NCBI RefSeq assembly: GCF_014204795.1
Contig: NZ_JACHMB010000001.1
Coordinates: 6,398,501-6,462,500, forward strand
Direction: 5' to 3'
Length of the DNA stretch: 64,000 nt
DNA from: Nonomuraea jabiensis
GTDB taxonomy: Bacteria; Actinomycetota; Actinomycetes; Streptosporangiales; Streptosporangiaceae
The notes under the pieces were generated by a model. That model worked only from the letters and a program-made list of their open reading frames with translations. It was not told the DNA's origin and ran no database searches. The translations under genes and the position numbers were made by a program. The stretch's first letter is position 1. Each line of letters opens with the position of its first letter. Shown here piece by piece: positions 56,050 to 64,000 of the stretch.

Positions 56050-56691
56050 ATGACATCACGCTTTCTCGCCTTGCTCGCGCTCGTGGCCGGGCTGGTCGTG
56101 TTCACCGGCGGCACGGCGTCCGCCTGCCAGTGTGTGAAACGGACCGCGCAAGATCGGATGGAGAGTGCGGTCGCCGTGTTCACCGGGACGGTGACGCGGG
56201 TCGGCGCGAGTTCGGACGAGAGCAGTGGAGGGCACGTCATCGCCGTCCTGCGTGCCGATCACGTCTACAAGGGGGAGGCACGCGAGTGGTTCCAGGTCTC
56301 CACCCGTAGGGAAGGACCGGCCTGCGGGTACGACTTCGCCGCGGGCAGCCGCCACCTGGTGTTCGCCGGCGGGCGTGATGAGGCGCTGACCACGTCCAGC
56401 TGCTCGGGCAGCCTGCAGGTGCCGGCCGGCGAGCGGCCGCTGCGGCGTGACGATTACGAGGGGCTCACCGGGGAGTTGATCGCCGCCCTGGGCGCGCCCA
56501 CCCGTGTCCGCCACACCTCCACCGCGAAGCCCGCCGCCGACCCCGCCACGGAGTCCGCCGCTGAGTCCGCCGCCCAGCCCGCCGGTCCCAACGGGGGCAC
56601 CGGCGGGCTGGTGGCCGTCCTGGCGGCGCTGGGCGTCGTGGCGCTGGCGGCGGGAGGCGGCTGGGCGTACCGCAGGCGCTCCTCCACCTGA
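56050..56691 (+). CDS. Surface-anchored TIMP/NTR-like secreted protein
   Basis: 213 aa. Signal peptide 1-25, then CQC at the mature N-terminus as in netrin/TIMP-like (NTR) domains, with the domain to about residue 135 (VFTGTVTRVG, YKGE, GPACGYDF, AGSRHLVFA). An Ala/Pro/Thr-rich stalk and a C-terminal helix (LVAVLAALGVVALAAG) ending YRRRSST anchor it to the membrane. There is no LPxTG. Function unknown; proteins of this layout are common in actinomycetes. Confidence 0.75.
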   Translation: MTSRFLALLALVAGLVVFTGGTASACQCVKRTAQDRMESAVAVFTGTVTRVGASSDESSGGHVIAVLRADHVYKGEAREWFQVSTRREGPACGYDFAAGSRHLVFAGGRDEALTTSSCSGSLQVPAGERPLRRDDYEGLTGELIAALGAPTRVRHTSTAKPAADPATESAAESAAQPAGPNGGTGGLVAVLAALGVVALAAGGGWAYRRRSST

Positions 56692-56701
56692 CCGGCGCCC
56701 G

Positions 56702-59482
56702 TCAGGTCAGGGTCGGCACGGCGCCGCACTCGGCCCGCTCGACCGTGACACCCGGCAGCCCCCTGGCCCATCGGCCGGTGAGCTCGCCGAGCCGCGCGGC
56801 CTGCGGGGGAGTGCGGCCCAGCCCGATGGCGTACCGGGTCGATCGAGGACCTGTCCCGAAGGGCCGCGGCCAGGCGTGGACGTCCCGCACCCCGGCCGCC
56901 TCCAGGGCGGCGAGCAGGTCCAGCATCCGGCCTTTCACGCGGCCGAGCGTCGCGTCGAGCTCCTCGGGGCGGTCGGAGCGCACGGTCAGCACCGCCCAGG
57001 CCGCGTGGCGCCGGTGGAGGGGCGGCGGCGCGAGCAGGTCGGCGGAGCGGCCGCTCTCGACGAGCTCCCATGCCTCGTAGAGCTCCCGGGCGAGCAGGTC
57101 CAGGCCGCCGGGCGTGACCTGGCGGGCGCAGTTGCGTACGGGGGCGCTGGGCGTCAGCACCGCGATCGGGGCCGGCTGGGGCGCGGCGGGGCCGAGGGCG
57201 ACCGGGTCCCGCCAGTCCCAGGCGGCCCACGTACTGAAGAAGCTCAGCAGGTCGCCGCCCTCGCGTACGGTGTGCGCGGCCATGACCGTCCAGGCCAGGC
57301 CGGGCAGCCCGCCGAACGGGGCCGAGTCCAGCCCTCGGGCCCGCGCCCACGCCTTCACCTGCCGGGCGAGCACGGCGAAACGGGCGTGGTGCGCGCCGAC
57401 GGCGGCGCGGATCGCGTCCGCGTCGCTGACTGCGCTCAGAGCGATCGCGGCCGCCTCGCCCAGCTCGGCGCGGCGGGCCGGCGCCTGCTCGGGAGGCAGC
57501 GATCCGGTGGGGACCACGGTCAGGTCCACCTCCAGCTCGTCGGTACGGAACCGCAGGCCCGGCACCCGCGCCGCGATCACCTGGCGCAGCCGGTCGACGC
57601 CGGGCAGCGCGGCCCGTACCCGGGCCTCCACCTCGGCCATGTCCGTCTCGCCGGGCAGCGCCGCCACCAGGTCCAGGTCCGCGCCGGGGAGTTCGCAGCC
57701 CATGCGCCGGGATCCGGCGACGGACACGACGCCCGGTCGCAGCGCCTCCGCCAGCCGCCGGGCCACCCGATCGGCCGAGGTGCCGCGCCGCTCCTTCCCG
57801 CCGGTCGCGGGCTCGGCGATCCAGCGGATCTCGCCCGTGCCCAGGGCGACCCGCGCCCGGGGACGCATGGGCTCGTCCGCGCGGCGCGACAGCAGCACCA
57901 GCTCTCCCACCTGCGCCGTCATCCCGGCCAGGCGGATCGGGTCGTCCGTACGGCCGAGCGTCAGGTGCGGCGTGAAGCCTTCGGGGCGGCCCTCGCAGCG
58001 GGGGAAGCGCCGTTCGAGCGCGCGACGCAGCCGGGCCCAGGGCGCCGGGTCGCCGGCGGCGGGGTCGAGCCAGGCCGTCGAGTGGTCGCGGTGCCGGAAC
58101 GTACGCACCCCTTCCAGCCTGGCGGTGAACGGCGCGACCTCGGCCGCCGCCGCGGCCACCAGGGACGCCGCCGCCTCGAACTCCGACTCCGGCACGAAGC
58201 CGAAGAGCAGGTTGACGTGCGGCGGCCAGCGGTCGATCTGCGGATCGTGCGCCTGGCGCACGGCCTGGATCGGCGGCCACAGCTCCCGCGGCGGTAGCCA
58301 CGCCACCGCCGTCCGCGCCGTCGGCGGCACGTCGAGCACCCCACCGAGCACCCCACCGAGCACCCCACCGAGCACCCCACCTGGCTCCGCACCGTCGAGG
58401 TCCAGGACCGCTTCCACCCCGTAGTGGTCGGAGATGTACAGCCCCTCGGGGGTGGGGGTGTCGCCGCGCAGGGCCGCCGAGATCACCCGAGGCCGGCCGC
58501 GCAGCAGGATCCGGTCCAGGCGCGAGGCCCGGCCGGACAGGGAGGAGAGCGCCGCCAGCGGGTTGGCGTGCGGGTCGAAGGTGGGGGTCCGGTCGGACCC
58601 GTACGCCTCCGTCCAGGCGTCGCGCAGGCCGAGCGCGGAGGCGGGGGTGTCCGTGCCGTCGTTGAAGTCGCCCAGCAGGAGCACGTCGCCGTCCACGCCG
58701 GCCAGCCCCTCGGCGATCCTGGCCAGCTCGGCCCGCCGCCTGGCCGCGCCGTCGGCGGAATGGTCGCTGGTCAGGTGGGTGGCGGCGACGACGAGGACGC
58801 CGGTGGCGGTGTCCACGGCGATGGCGGCCACCGACTTGTGCGGGCCGAGCTCGTGCCGGGCCGCCTCCCGTACGGGCAGCCGGCTGAGCAGCAGCAGGCC
58901 GCTGTCGTCGACGTCCGGGCCGTACGGGTCGGTGCCGAGGGTGTAGCCGGCGCGTACCCAGCGGGCGGCCAGCAGCATCGACAGCAGCGCGGGCTCGACC
59001 TCCTGCAGGGCGATGACGTCGGCGTCGGCCGCTTCGAGGGCCGCAAGCAGCAGGGGGCGGCGCCGGGCCGTGTCGAGGCGATCGCTGTCGTAGCGGTCCC
59101 ACAGCGTGTTCCACGTCAGCACGCGCGGAGCCGGATGCCCGGAGCGCCCGCGTCCCGTGGCGGGACGCCATCCGGCCGCCGGATCCCAGGCGTGCGGGGT
59201 CCTGGCCGTGAAGAACGGCGGACGCAGGCGGCGCGGGTCGCGCGCCCGGCCGGCCTCGCAGGTGTCGACGCGGTCCAGGCCCGTGGCACGGTCCCAGACC
59301 AGCTCGCCGTCCGCCTCCACGAACAGCACCCGGTGCCAGGGGATGTCGCCTCCCGGGGTGAAGGCGGGCAGCGCGACCCGCTTGGGGTCGGCGTCGCGCT
59401 GGCCGACTCCCAGGACGAACCGGGACGGGTCGAACCGCGGATCCCAGCGGACCCGGTGGTAGATCTCCTCGCTGGTACGCAT
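56702..59482 (-). CDS. RNA-repair fusion: MJ1316 + EEP nuclease/phosphatase + 2H phosphoesterase + poly(A)-polymerase-type nucleotidyltransferase
   Basis: 926 aa. Domains: MJ1316/DUF504 1-75 ([21 protein letters not shown]); EEP fold 118-362 (N125, E161 in LQEVE, GDFND 271-275, SDHYG 351-355); linker GGVL x4 (368-383); 2H phosphoesterase 395-555 (PHVNL 421-425, HLT 506-508); nucleotidyltransferase from 570 (GSRRMG 590-595, D602/D604 in ADLDLV, D653) with a poly(A)-polymerase central domain and a C-terminal RRM-like part. Together these could trim, reset 2',3'-ends and add nucleotides to broken RNA. The ATG shares one base with the stop of the RNA ligase gene (TGATG), so the pair is coupled. 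Such fusions were noted in comparative genomics of bacterial RNA repair; the reaction order here is inference. Confidence 0.85.
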   Translation of the reverse strand: MRTSEEIYHRVRWDPRFDPSRFVLGVGQRDADPKRVALPAFTPGGDIPWHRVLFVEADGELVWDRATGLDRVDTCEAGRARDPRRLRPPFFTARTPHAWDPAAGWRPATGRGRSGHPAPRVLTWNTLWDRYDSDRLDTARRRPLLLAALEAADADVIALQEVEPALLSMLLAARWVRAGYTLGTDPYGPDVDDSGLLLLSRLPVREAARHELGPHKSVAAIAVDTATGVLVVAATHLTSDHSADGAARRRAELARIAEGLAGVDGDVLLLGDFNDGTDTPASALGLRDAWTEAYGSDRTPTFDPHANPLAALSSLSGRASRLDRILLRGRPRVISAALRGDTPTPEGLYISDHYGVEAVLDLDGAEPGGVLGGVLGGVLGGVLDVPPTARTAVAWLPPRELWPPIQAVRQAHDPQIDRWPPHVNLLFGFVPESEFEAAASLVAAAAAEVAPFTARLEGVRTFRHRDHSTAWLDPAAGDPAPWARLRRALERRFPRCEGRPEGFTPHLTLGRTDDPIRLAGMTAQVGELVLLSRRADEPMRPRARVALGTGEIRWIAEPATGGKERRGTSADRVARRLAEALRPGVVSVAGSRRMGCELPGADLDLVAALPGETDMAEVEARVRAALPGVDRLRQVIAARVPGLRFRTDELEVDLTVVPTGSLPPEQAPARRAELGEAAAIALSAVSDADAIRAAVGAHHARFAVLARQVKAWARARGLDSAPFGGLPGLAWTVMAAHTVREGGDLLSFFSTWAAWDWRDPVALGPAAPQPAPIAVLTPSAPVRNCARQVTPGGLDLLARELYEAWELVESGRSADLLAPPPLHRRHAAWAVLTVRSDRPEELDATLGRVKGRMLDLLAALEAAGVRDVHAWPRPFGTGPRSTRYAIGLGRTPPQAARLGELTGRWARGLPGVTVERAECGAVPTLT
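58334..58381 (-). repeat. Four 12-bp direct repeats coding a GGVL linker
   Basis: GAGCACCCCACC is repeated four times head to tail and encodes (GGVL)4 in the linker between the EEP and 2H domains of the RNA-repair fusion. The number of units could vary by slippage without shifting the frame. Confidence 0.9.
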
Positions 59483-61212
59483 CACGCCTCCAAGGTCCCG
59501 TCCGCGTCGTCGACGGTGCCGCGCGCTCCGACGTACCAGGTGCGGTGGGCCTGCCCGGGATACGGCGGGCTGAACCGGCGCGCCTGCGCGGCCAGCACGT
59601 GCGGCGGCACCGGATGGGCGCGGCGGGCGTTGCGCCGGTGCAGCTCGTCCTCCTCCACCAGCACGACCGCGTGCGTGGTCAGCGCGTCTCGGCGGCGCGC
59701 CACGGCGTGGACGAGGGAACGCTGGTGCTGGTTGAGCGAGGTGGCGTCCCACACCACGGTGCCGCCGGCGGCCAGGGCGGCGTCGAGCCGGTCGAGCCCC
59801 TCGCCGAGCACCTCCCGGTTGGCCCGCTGGTCCGCCCGCGAGCCCCGGGCCTGGCGCAGGTCGTCCAGCGACAGGTACGCGTCGACCCCCGGCAGGCCCG
59901 CCGCGAACGTGCTCTTCCCGCTGCCCGACGGCCCGACCAGCTGCACCAGCCCGGGAAACGGCCTGGATCGCCACCGCCAGGTCGCCGCCACGGCCTCCTC
60001 GACCGTCGCGATCCGCCCCCTGGCCCAGGAGTCGCGGGCCTCCGTCCAGCACCGGTCGGCCGCCTCCGCCCCGAGCCCGGCCAGGGCCTCGCGCAGGCCG
60101 GCGCGTAGCGGCTCCAGCGGCTCCGGCCCGAGCAGCCCGGCGTCCTCGGCGTGCAGGGCCGACCATTCGACCTGCTCGCGGGCCTGAGCGCGCTCGTCGT
60201 CCGCGCCCCCGGCCGGCACGGCCGCCGCCACGGCGTGCAGCACGCCCAGGTCGGCGGCCAACGCCATGCGTCCCAGCCCCACCCGCCGCTCCTCGTCCGG
60301 GTACGGGCGCCGCAGCGCACCGTGCAGCCCGACCAGGTCCGCGACCCGCCGCGCCGCCCGCATGCCCAGCGGCCCCGCCAGCCGCGCCGCCAACGTGGCC
60401 CGCGGCACGGCGTGCGCCACCACGGCCAGCACCCCCGCCAGCCGGGCATCGCCACCCCGGCCGATCGCGTCCAGCCGCGCCGCCACCTCGGCCACCGCTT
60501 CCGGGGGCACCGCTTCGAGCTCGGGCAGGCCCACCGCGGCCGGCAGGGCGCTCACGTCGGGGTCCGCGCCCGAGCGCACCGACCACAGCGCCGCGGCCGG
60601 GCCCAGGGCGTTCGGCACGACGGTGGCGTGCATCCAGTGCGTGTCCGTCCGCACGTGCCGCGGCCGCACCCACTTGGCCACCCGCCCCGCGAACTCCTCC
60701 CGCCCGAAGCCCTCGGCGGCCCGCACCACGTAGCCCTCCTGCCGGTCCAGGTCCAGCCGCAACCCCCGCAGGGCCCGCTCGTCGAAGACGCCGCGCCACA
60801 GCACCGGCGGCACCGGGATCCCCAGCCCGCGCAGGAAGGCGACCGTGCGATCCCAGCCCAGGCACCGATCGCCGTCCCAGACCGAGAACCCGTAGAACCA
60901 GCTCTCCAGCTCCTGGTACGCGATGGAGTGCCGGGCGTACATGTTCTCCCCGCACACGCGCCACCCCGCGGGGATCCGCCCGCCGATCCGCCCCTGCAGA
61001 CCCTTCACCCACGCCCGGGACGGATGGTGGGCCGAGTCCAGCGACCTGGCGTGCATCCCGTCGGCGTACAGGGTGGTGTTCTCCCCGTCGAGCTTCTCGG
61101 TGACCACGACCTCGCGCCCGCGCAGCCCGGACAGGTCACCCGCGCGCACGTCGTCCGGGGTCGCGCCGGGCGACCAGGGCAAGTGAGGGGTACGCGGATA
61201 GTGCACGCGCAT
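59482..61212 (-). CDS. RNA ligase fused to polynucleotide-kinase-like P-loop domain
   Basis: 576 aa from ATG 61212 (GGGAGGGA upstream). N-terminal T4-Rnl-type ligase: nucleophile K40 in motif I KLDGEN, motif III-like [11 protein letters not shown] (105-115), motif IV EGYVVR 159-164, motif V VAKWVR 178-183. The middle is helical. The C-terminal P-loop kinase has GPSGSGKS about 426-433, DDLRQARG and a lid-like [14 protein letters not shown], as in polynucleotide kinase. It would phosphorylate 5'-OH ends and seal nicked RNA, e.g. tRNA cut by ribotoxins. It is translationally coupled to the MJ1316-EEP-2H-PAP gene, giving a complete end-healing and sealing set in two genes. Divergent from the xylanase gene. 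Confidence 0.87.
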   Translation of the reverse strand: MRVHYPRTPHLPWSPGATPDDVRAGDLSGLRGREVVVTEKLDGENTTLYADGMHARSLDSAHHPSRAWVKGLQGRIGGRIPAGWRVCGENMYARHSIAYQELESWFYGFSVWDGDRCLGWDRTVAFLRGLGIPVPPVLWRGVFDERALRGLRLDLDRQEGYVVRAAEGFGREEFAGRVAKWVRPRHVRTDTHWMHATVVPNALGPAAALWSVRSGADPDVSALPAAVGLPELEAVPPEAVAEVAARLDAIGRGGDARLAGVLAVVAHAVPRATLAARLAGPLGMRAARRVADLVGLHGALRRPYPDEERRVGLGRMALAADLGVLHAVAAAVPAGGADDERAQAREQVEWSALHAEDAGLLGPEPLEPLRAGLREALAGLGAEAADRCWTEARDSWARGRIATVEEAVAATWRWRSRPFPGLVQLVGPSGSGKSTFAAGLPGVDAYLSLDDLRQARGSRADQRANREVLGEGLDRLDAALAAGGTVVWDATSLNQHQRSLVHAVARRRDALTTHAVVLVEEDELHRRNARRAHPVPPHVLAAQARRFSPPYPGQAHRTWYVGARGTVDDADGTLEA

Positions 61213-61298
61213 GATCCCTCCCCCCGCTCGGCCGGAGTCAATGTACAAGCGGCAGGAAACTCGCCTCCATCGAATAAATCGCCATTTCGGCAGGCATA

Positions 61299-61419
61299 CG
61301 AAACTTTCATCGGGCGAATCCCGCCTGCTGACCAGGCGAAATGGCGTGACGGTTGACAAGGCGCGTTGACAGCCCGGCAAGGCCGTGTCGATACTTTCGC
61401 TACATCTCCGATAGTTTCG
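61299..61419. promoter_or_regulatory. Three CGAWASTTTCG-type sites in the xylanase promoter
   Basis: CGAAACTTTC (61299-61308), CGATACTTTCG (61389-61399) and CGATAGTTTCG (61409-61419). The CGAAASTTTCG element is known upstream of streptomycete xylanase genes and is bound by LacI-type xylan regulators. TTGACA at 61366-61371 puts the second site on the -10 region, as expected for repression. Confidence 0.65.
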
Positions 61420-61442
61420 GAATCGTCGCGAGGAGGAAGCAC

Positions 61443-62390
61443 ATGCTCATCCGCCGTGCCTGCGCCTTGGTCGTGGCGCTGGTCGTCGCCGTTGTGATGC
61501 CGCCCGGCATCGCCAACGCGGCCCCCATAACCTCCAACCAGACCGGCACCAACAACGGCTACTTCTACTCGTTCTGGACCGACAGCCCCGGGTCGGTGTC
61601 CATGAACCTGGGATCCGGCGGCAATTACAGCACCTCATGGAGCAACACCGGCAATTTCGTCGCCGGTAAGGGCTGGAATCCCGGCGGGCGCAGGACCGTG
61701 AACTACTCGGGCAGCTTCAATCCGTCCGGCAACGCCTATCTGGCCCTCTACGGCTGGACGAGAAATCCGCTCGTGGAGTATTACGTCGTCGACAACTGGG
61801 GCACCTACCGGCCCACCGGCACGTACAAGGGCACGGTGACCACCGACGGCGGCACGTACGACATCTACCAGACGACGCGGTACAACGCCCCCTCGATCGA
61901 GGGCACGAGAACCTTCAACCAGTACTGGAGCGTCCGGCAGTCGAAGAAGACGGGCGGAACCATCACCGCCGGCAACCATTTCGACGCGTGGGCCCGCTAC
62001 GGCATGAACCTGGGCAGCCACGACTACATGATCCTCGCGACAGAGGGATATCAGAGCAGCGGAAACTCCAACATCACGGTGGACGGCTCCTCCGGAGGAG
62101 GGGGCGGTGGCGGCAACCCCGGCGGCGGCTGCACCGCGTCGTTGTCCGCGGGACAGCAGTGGAGCGACCGCTACAACCTCAACGTCGCCGTCAGCGGTTC
62201 GAGCAACTGGACCGTGACGATGAACGTGCCCTCCCCGGCGTCGATCATCGCGACGTGGAACATCACCGCCAGTTACCCCAGTGCCCAGGTGCTGACCGCC
62301 AGGCCCAACGGCAACGGCAACAACTGGGGCGTGACCATCCAGCACAACGGCAACCGCACCTGGCCGACGGTCTCCTGCAGCGCGAGCTGA
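61443..62390 (+). CDS. Secreted GH11 endo-beta-1,4-xylanase with CBM2
   Basis: 315 aa; ATG with GAGGAGGAAG 3 nt upstream. Signal peptide 1-27 (ends IANAAP), GH11 jelly-roll about 28-215 with nucleophile E112 in [12 protein letters not shown] and acid/base E201 in ATEGYQSSG, then a Gly-rich linker about 218-230 and a CBM2 (231-315; [17 protein letters not shown] ... [10 protein letters not shown]) that binds cellulose or xylan. It hydrolyses xylan outside the cell. The CBM2 lacks the usual GGC end but has both terminal Cys. Confidence 0.95.
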   Translation: MLIRRACALVVALVVAVVMPPGIANAAPITSNQTGTNNGYFYSFWTDSPGSVSMNLGSGGNYSTSWSNTGNFVAGKGWNPGGRRTVNYSGSFNPSGNAYLALYGWTRNPLVEYYVVDNWGTYRPTGTYKGTVTTDGGTYDIYQTTRYNAPSIEGTRTFNQYWSVRQSKKTGGTITAGNHFDAWARYGMNLGSHDYMILATEGYQSSGNSNITVDGSSGGGGGGGNPGGGCTASLSAGQQWSDRYNLNVAVSGSSNWTVTMNVPSPASIIATWNITASYPSAQVLTARPNGNGNNWGVTIQHNGNRTWPTVSCSAS

Positions 62391-62405
62391 CCGCCGGCCC
62401 GGCCT

Positions 62406-62417
62406 GAAAGATCTTTC
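62406..62417. promoter_or_regulatory. Perfect 12-bp palindrome between xylanase and SARP genes
   Basis: GAAAGATCTTTC, 16 nt after the xylanase stop and 96 nt before the SARP start. Without a loop it is a poor hairpin; it could be an operator. Function unknown. Confidence 0.3.
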
Positions 62418-62512
62418 TGGTCCATTTCTCTCGACCATGAATGCCCGCTGGGTCACAATCGGCGCTGGTGCCACAAGCACGCTACAGAGCCACCACAGGC
62501 AAGGAGCGGGTC

Positions 62513-64000
62513 ATGGTAGACGCGACCTTTGCAATCTTGGGCCCGGTGCGGGTGAGCTGGGCGGACGGCCGCCAGGTGCATCTCACCGGCAAGCCGCGCG
62601 CCGTCCTGGCCAGCCTGCTGCTCAACGTCAACACGCTGGTGTCCAGGGAACGGCTGGTGGAGGCCCTGTGGGAAAACCCCCCGGCCTCCGCCATCCCCAA
62701 CCTGCAGACCTACATCGGGCAGCTGCGCAGGAGCCTGTCGCTCGACACGCGGCTGCTCACCAGGGAAACGGGCTACACCTTCGAGGCGCGCGCCGAGGAG
62801 GTGGACCTCCTGCAGTTCGAACAGGCGACCCGGCTGGCGCGGAAAGAGGCCGAGGCGGGCGACGTCCGCGCCGCCGTCGTCCAGTTCGAGAGGGCCCTGG
62901 CGATGTGGCGGGGCAAACCCGCCGAAGGCACCAGGCTCTCCGGTCACATGCTCGCCCGCGTGACCGAGCTGGAAGAGCGGCTGGCCGTGGTCAGGCTGGA
63001 CTGGGCCGAAGCGAAGCTCGCCCTCGGCCGGCCCGTGGAGGTGATCGAGGACCTCCGCGCGTTCGTCGCCGAGCAGCCGCTGCGCGAGCGCGCGTGGCGG
63101 CTGCTCATGCTCGCGCACTCGCGAGCGGGACAACGGGACAAGGCGCTGGAGGCCTTCCGGCACGCCCGCTCGGTGCTCACCGACGAGCTGGGCCTGGAGC
63201 CCGGCGAGGAGCTCCAGCAGCTGCAGGCCGCCATCCTGGCCGGCACCACGCCCGTGAGCGAGCCCGCACCCTGGACGCCGGTCTGCCAGCTCCCCTCGGA
63301 CGTCAAGCACTTCAGCGGCAGGGAGGCCGAGCTGTTCGAGCTGGACGGGCTCCTCCCGCTCCCGGACGAGGCGCCGCCGCGCACCGCCACGACCTGCGTG
63401 ATCACCGGCACCGGCGGGGTCGGGAAGACCGCGCTCGCCGCGCACTGGGCCCACACGGTGCGCGACCGCTTCCCCGACGGCCAGCTCTACGTGGACCTGC
63501 GGGGATTCAGCCCCGGCGAGACGCCCATGTCACCGTCGGAGGCGGTACGGATCCTGCTGGGCTTCCTCCACGTGCCCCACCACCGCATGCCCGCCACCTT
63601 CGGAGAGCAGATCGGGCTCTACCGGAGCCTGCTGGCCGGCCGGCGGGTGCTCGTCCTCCTCGACAACGCCCGCGACCCGGACCAGGTGCGCCCGCTGCTG
63701 CCCCCGTCCCCGGAGGCGCTCACCCTGGTGACCGGCCGGACCGCGCTCACCGGCCTGATCGCGGCCGAGGGCGCCCATCTGCTGCGCCTCGCGCCGCTCT
63801 CCGACGCGCAGGCCGGCCAGCTGCTGAAACGCCGCCTGGGCCAGGACCGCATGGCGGCCGAACGCCAGGCGGTGGACGACATCATCAAGACGTGCGCGGG
63901 GCTGCCGCTGGCCCTCGGGATCGTCGCCGCGCGGGCCATCATCAACGCCGGCCTTCCCCTCACCGCGCTGGCCGACGAGCTCCAGGCGGAGCCCACCCGG
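62513..64000 (+). CDS. SARP/AfsR-type regulator with BTAD and NB-ARC domains (3' end outside window)
   Basis: At least 496 aa, cut by the right edge. ATG preceded by AAGGAG. N-terminal OmpR-like winged helix about 5-95 (LTGKPRAVLASLLLNVNTLVSRERLVEALW, NLQTYIGQLRRSL), bacterial transcriptional activation domain about 100-245 (EARAEEVDLLQFEQ, RALAMWRG, PLRERAWRLLMLAHSRAGQRDKALEAF), then an NB-ARC ATPase with P-loop GTGGVGKT about 299-306, VLVLLDNARDPDQVRPLLP and GLPLAL. AfsR-like pleiotropic or pathway regulator. No biosynthetic genes are adjacent within the window; its targets may lie to the right. Confidence 0.9.
   Translation, partial: MVDATFAILGPVRVSWADGRQVHLTGKPRAVLASLLLNVNTLVSRERLVEALWENPPASAIPNLQTYIGQLRRSLSLDTRLLTRETGYTFEARAEEVDLLQFEQATRLARKEAEAGDVRAAVVQFERALAMWRGKPAEGTRLSGHMLARVTELEERLAVVRLDWAEAKLALGRPVEVIEDLRAFVAEQPLRERAWRLLMLAHSRAGQRDKALEAFRHARSVLTDELGLEPGEELQQLQAAILAGTTPVSEPAPWTPVCQLPSDVKHFSGREAELFELDGLLPLPDEAPPRTATTCVITGTGGVGKTALAAHWAHTVRDRFPDGQLYVDLRGFSPGETPMSPSEAVRILLGFLHVPHHRMPATFGEQIGLYRSLLAGRRVLVLLDNARDPDQVRPLLPPSPEALTLVTGRTALTGLIAAEGAHLLRLAPLSDAQAGQLLKRRLGQDRMAAERQAVDDIIKTCAGLPLALGIVAARAIINAGLPLTALADELQAEPTR

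Overview
The window reads as chromosomal DNA of a filamentous actinomycete: strongly GC-rich, modular type I polyketide synthases (PKSs), and LuxR/LAL, SARP/AfsR, PucR, TetR and MarR regulators. A member of Streptosporangiales (Actinomadura, Nonomuraea and relatives) fits best, but this is inference; no rRNA or taxonomic marker is present.

Left two thirds (about 1-44.6 kb) is a biosynthetic cluster, cut by the left edge. Minus strand, transcribed leftwards: an alpha/beta hydrolase of the proline-iminopeptidase type, a PLP-dependent group IV decarboxylase, and a PKS that begins with a loading ACP and continues KS-AT-DH-ER-KR-ACP then KS-AT... off the window. Plus strand: a PucR-type regulator, a GT1 glycosyltransferase, a two-module PKS (4302 aa) and a one-module PKS ending in a thioesterase (2408 aa). 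Then come a zinc-finger/TetR repressor, a 14-TM exporter, a methyltransferase-like protein, a LAL regulator and an adenylate-forming ligase whose A4 motif carries the amino-group-binding Asp. The hydrolase, decarboxylase, ligase and N-terminal loading ACP are the hallmark parts of the beta-amino-acid starter route known from vicenistatin (VinJ/VinO/VinN) and fluvirucin (FlvJ/FlvO/FlvN). If the first PKS ends after module 2, the line has five modules with AT types branched / malonyl / branched / malonyl / branched. That would make a 14-membered macrolactam with alkyl groups at C10, C6 and C2, the fluvirucin pattern, glycosylated by the GT. The ACP, acyltransferase and aminoacyl ligase of the starter route and the sugar genes are not in the window and probably lie beyond position 1.

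The modules are mosaics. Modules 1, 3 and 5 share nearly identical AT blocks, modules 2 and 4 share a malonyl AT block of different codon style, and modules 1 and 5 share a KR tail of that same style. The final thioesterase has Cys in place of the usual nucleophilic Ser. The module 2 KS-AT linker contains a 96-bp tandem repeat.

The right third (44.6-64 kb) is an assortment of small regulator-plus-target units: a membrane protein/TetR pair behind a 46-bp palindrome, a decaying azlCD/lrp locus, aldo-keto reductase/MarR, HxlR/exporter/flavin protein, oxidoreductase/XRE. It also has secreted polysaccharide hydrolases (GH2 exo-glucosaminidase, GH11 xylanase), a TIMP-like surface protein, a two-gene RNA-repair operon (RNA ligase-kinase plus an MJ1316-EEP-2H-poly(A)polymerase fusion) and a SARP/NB-ARC regulator cut by the right edge.
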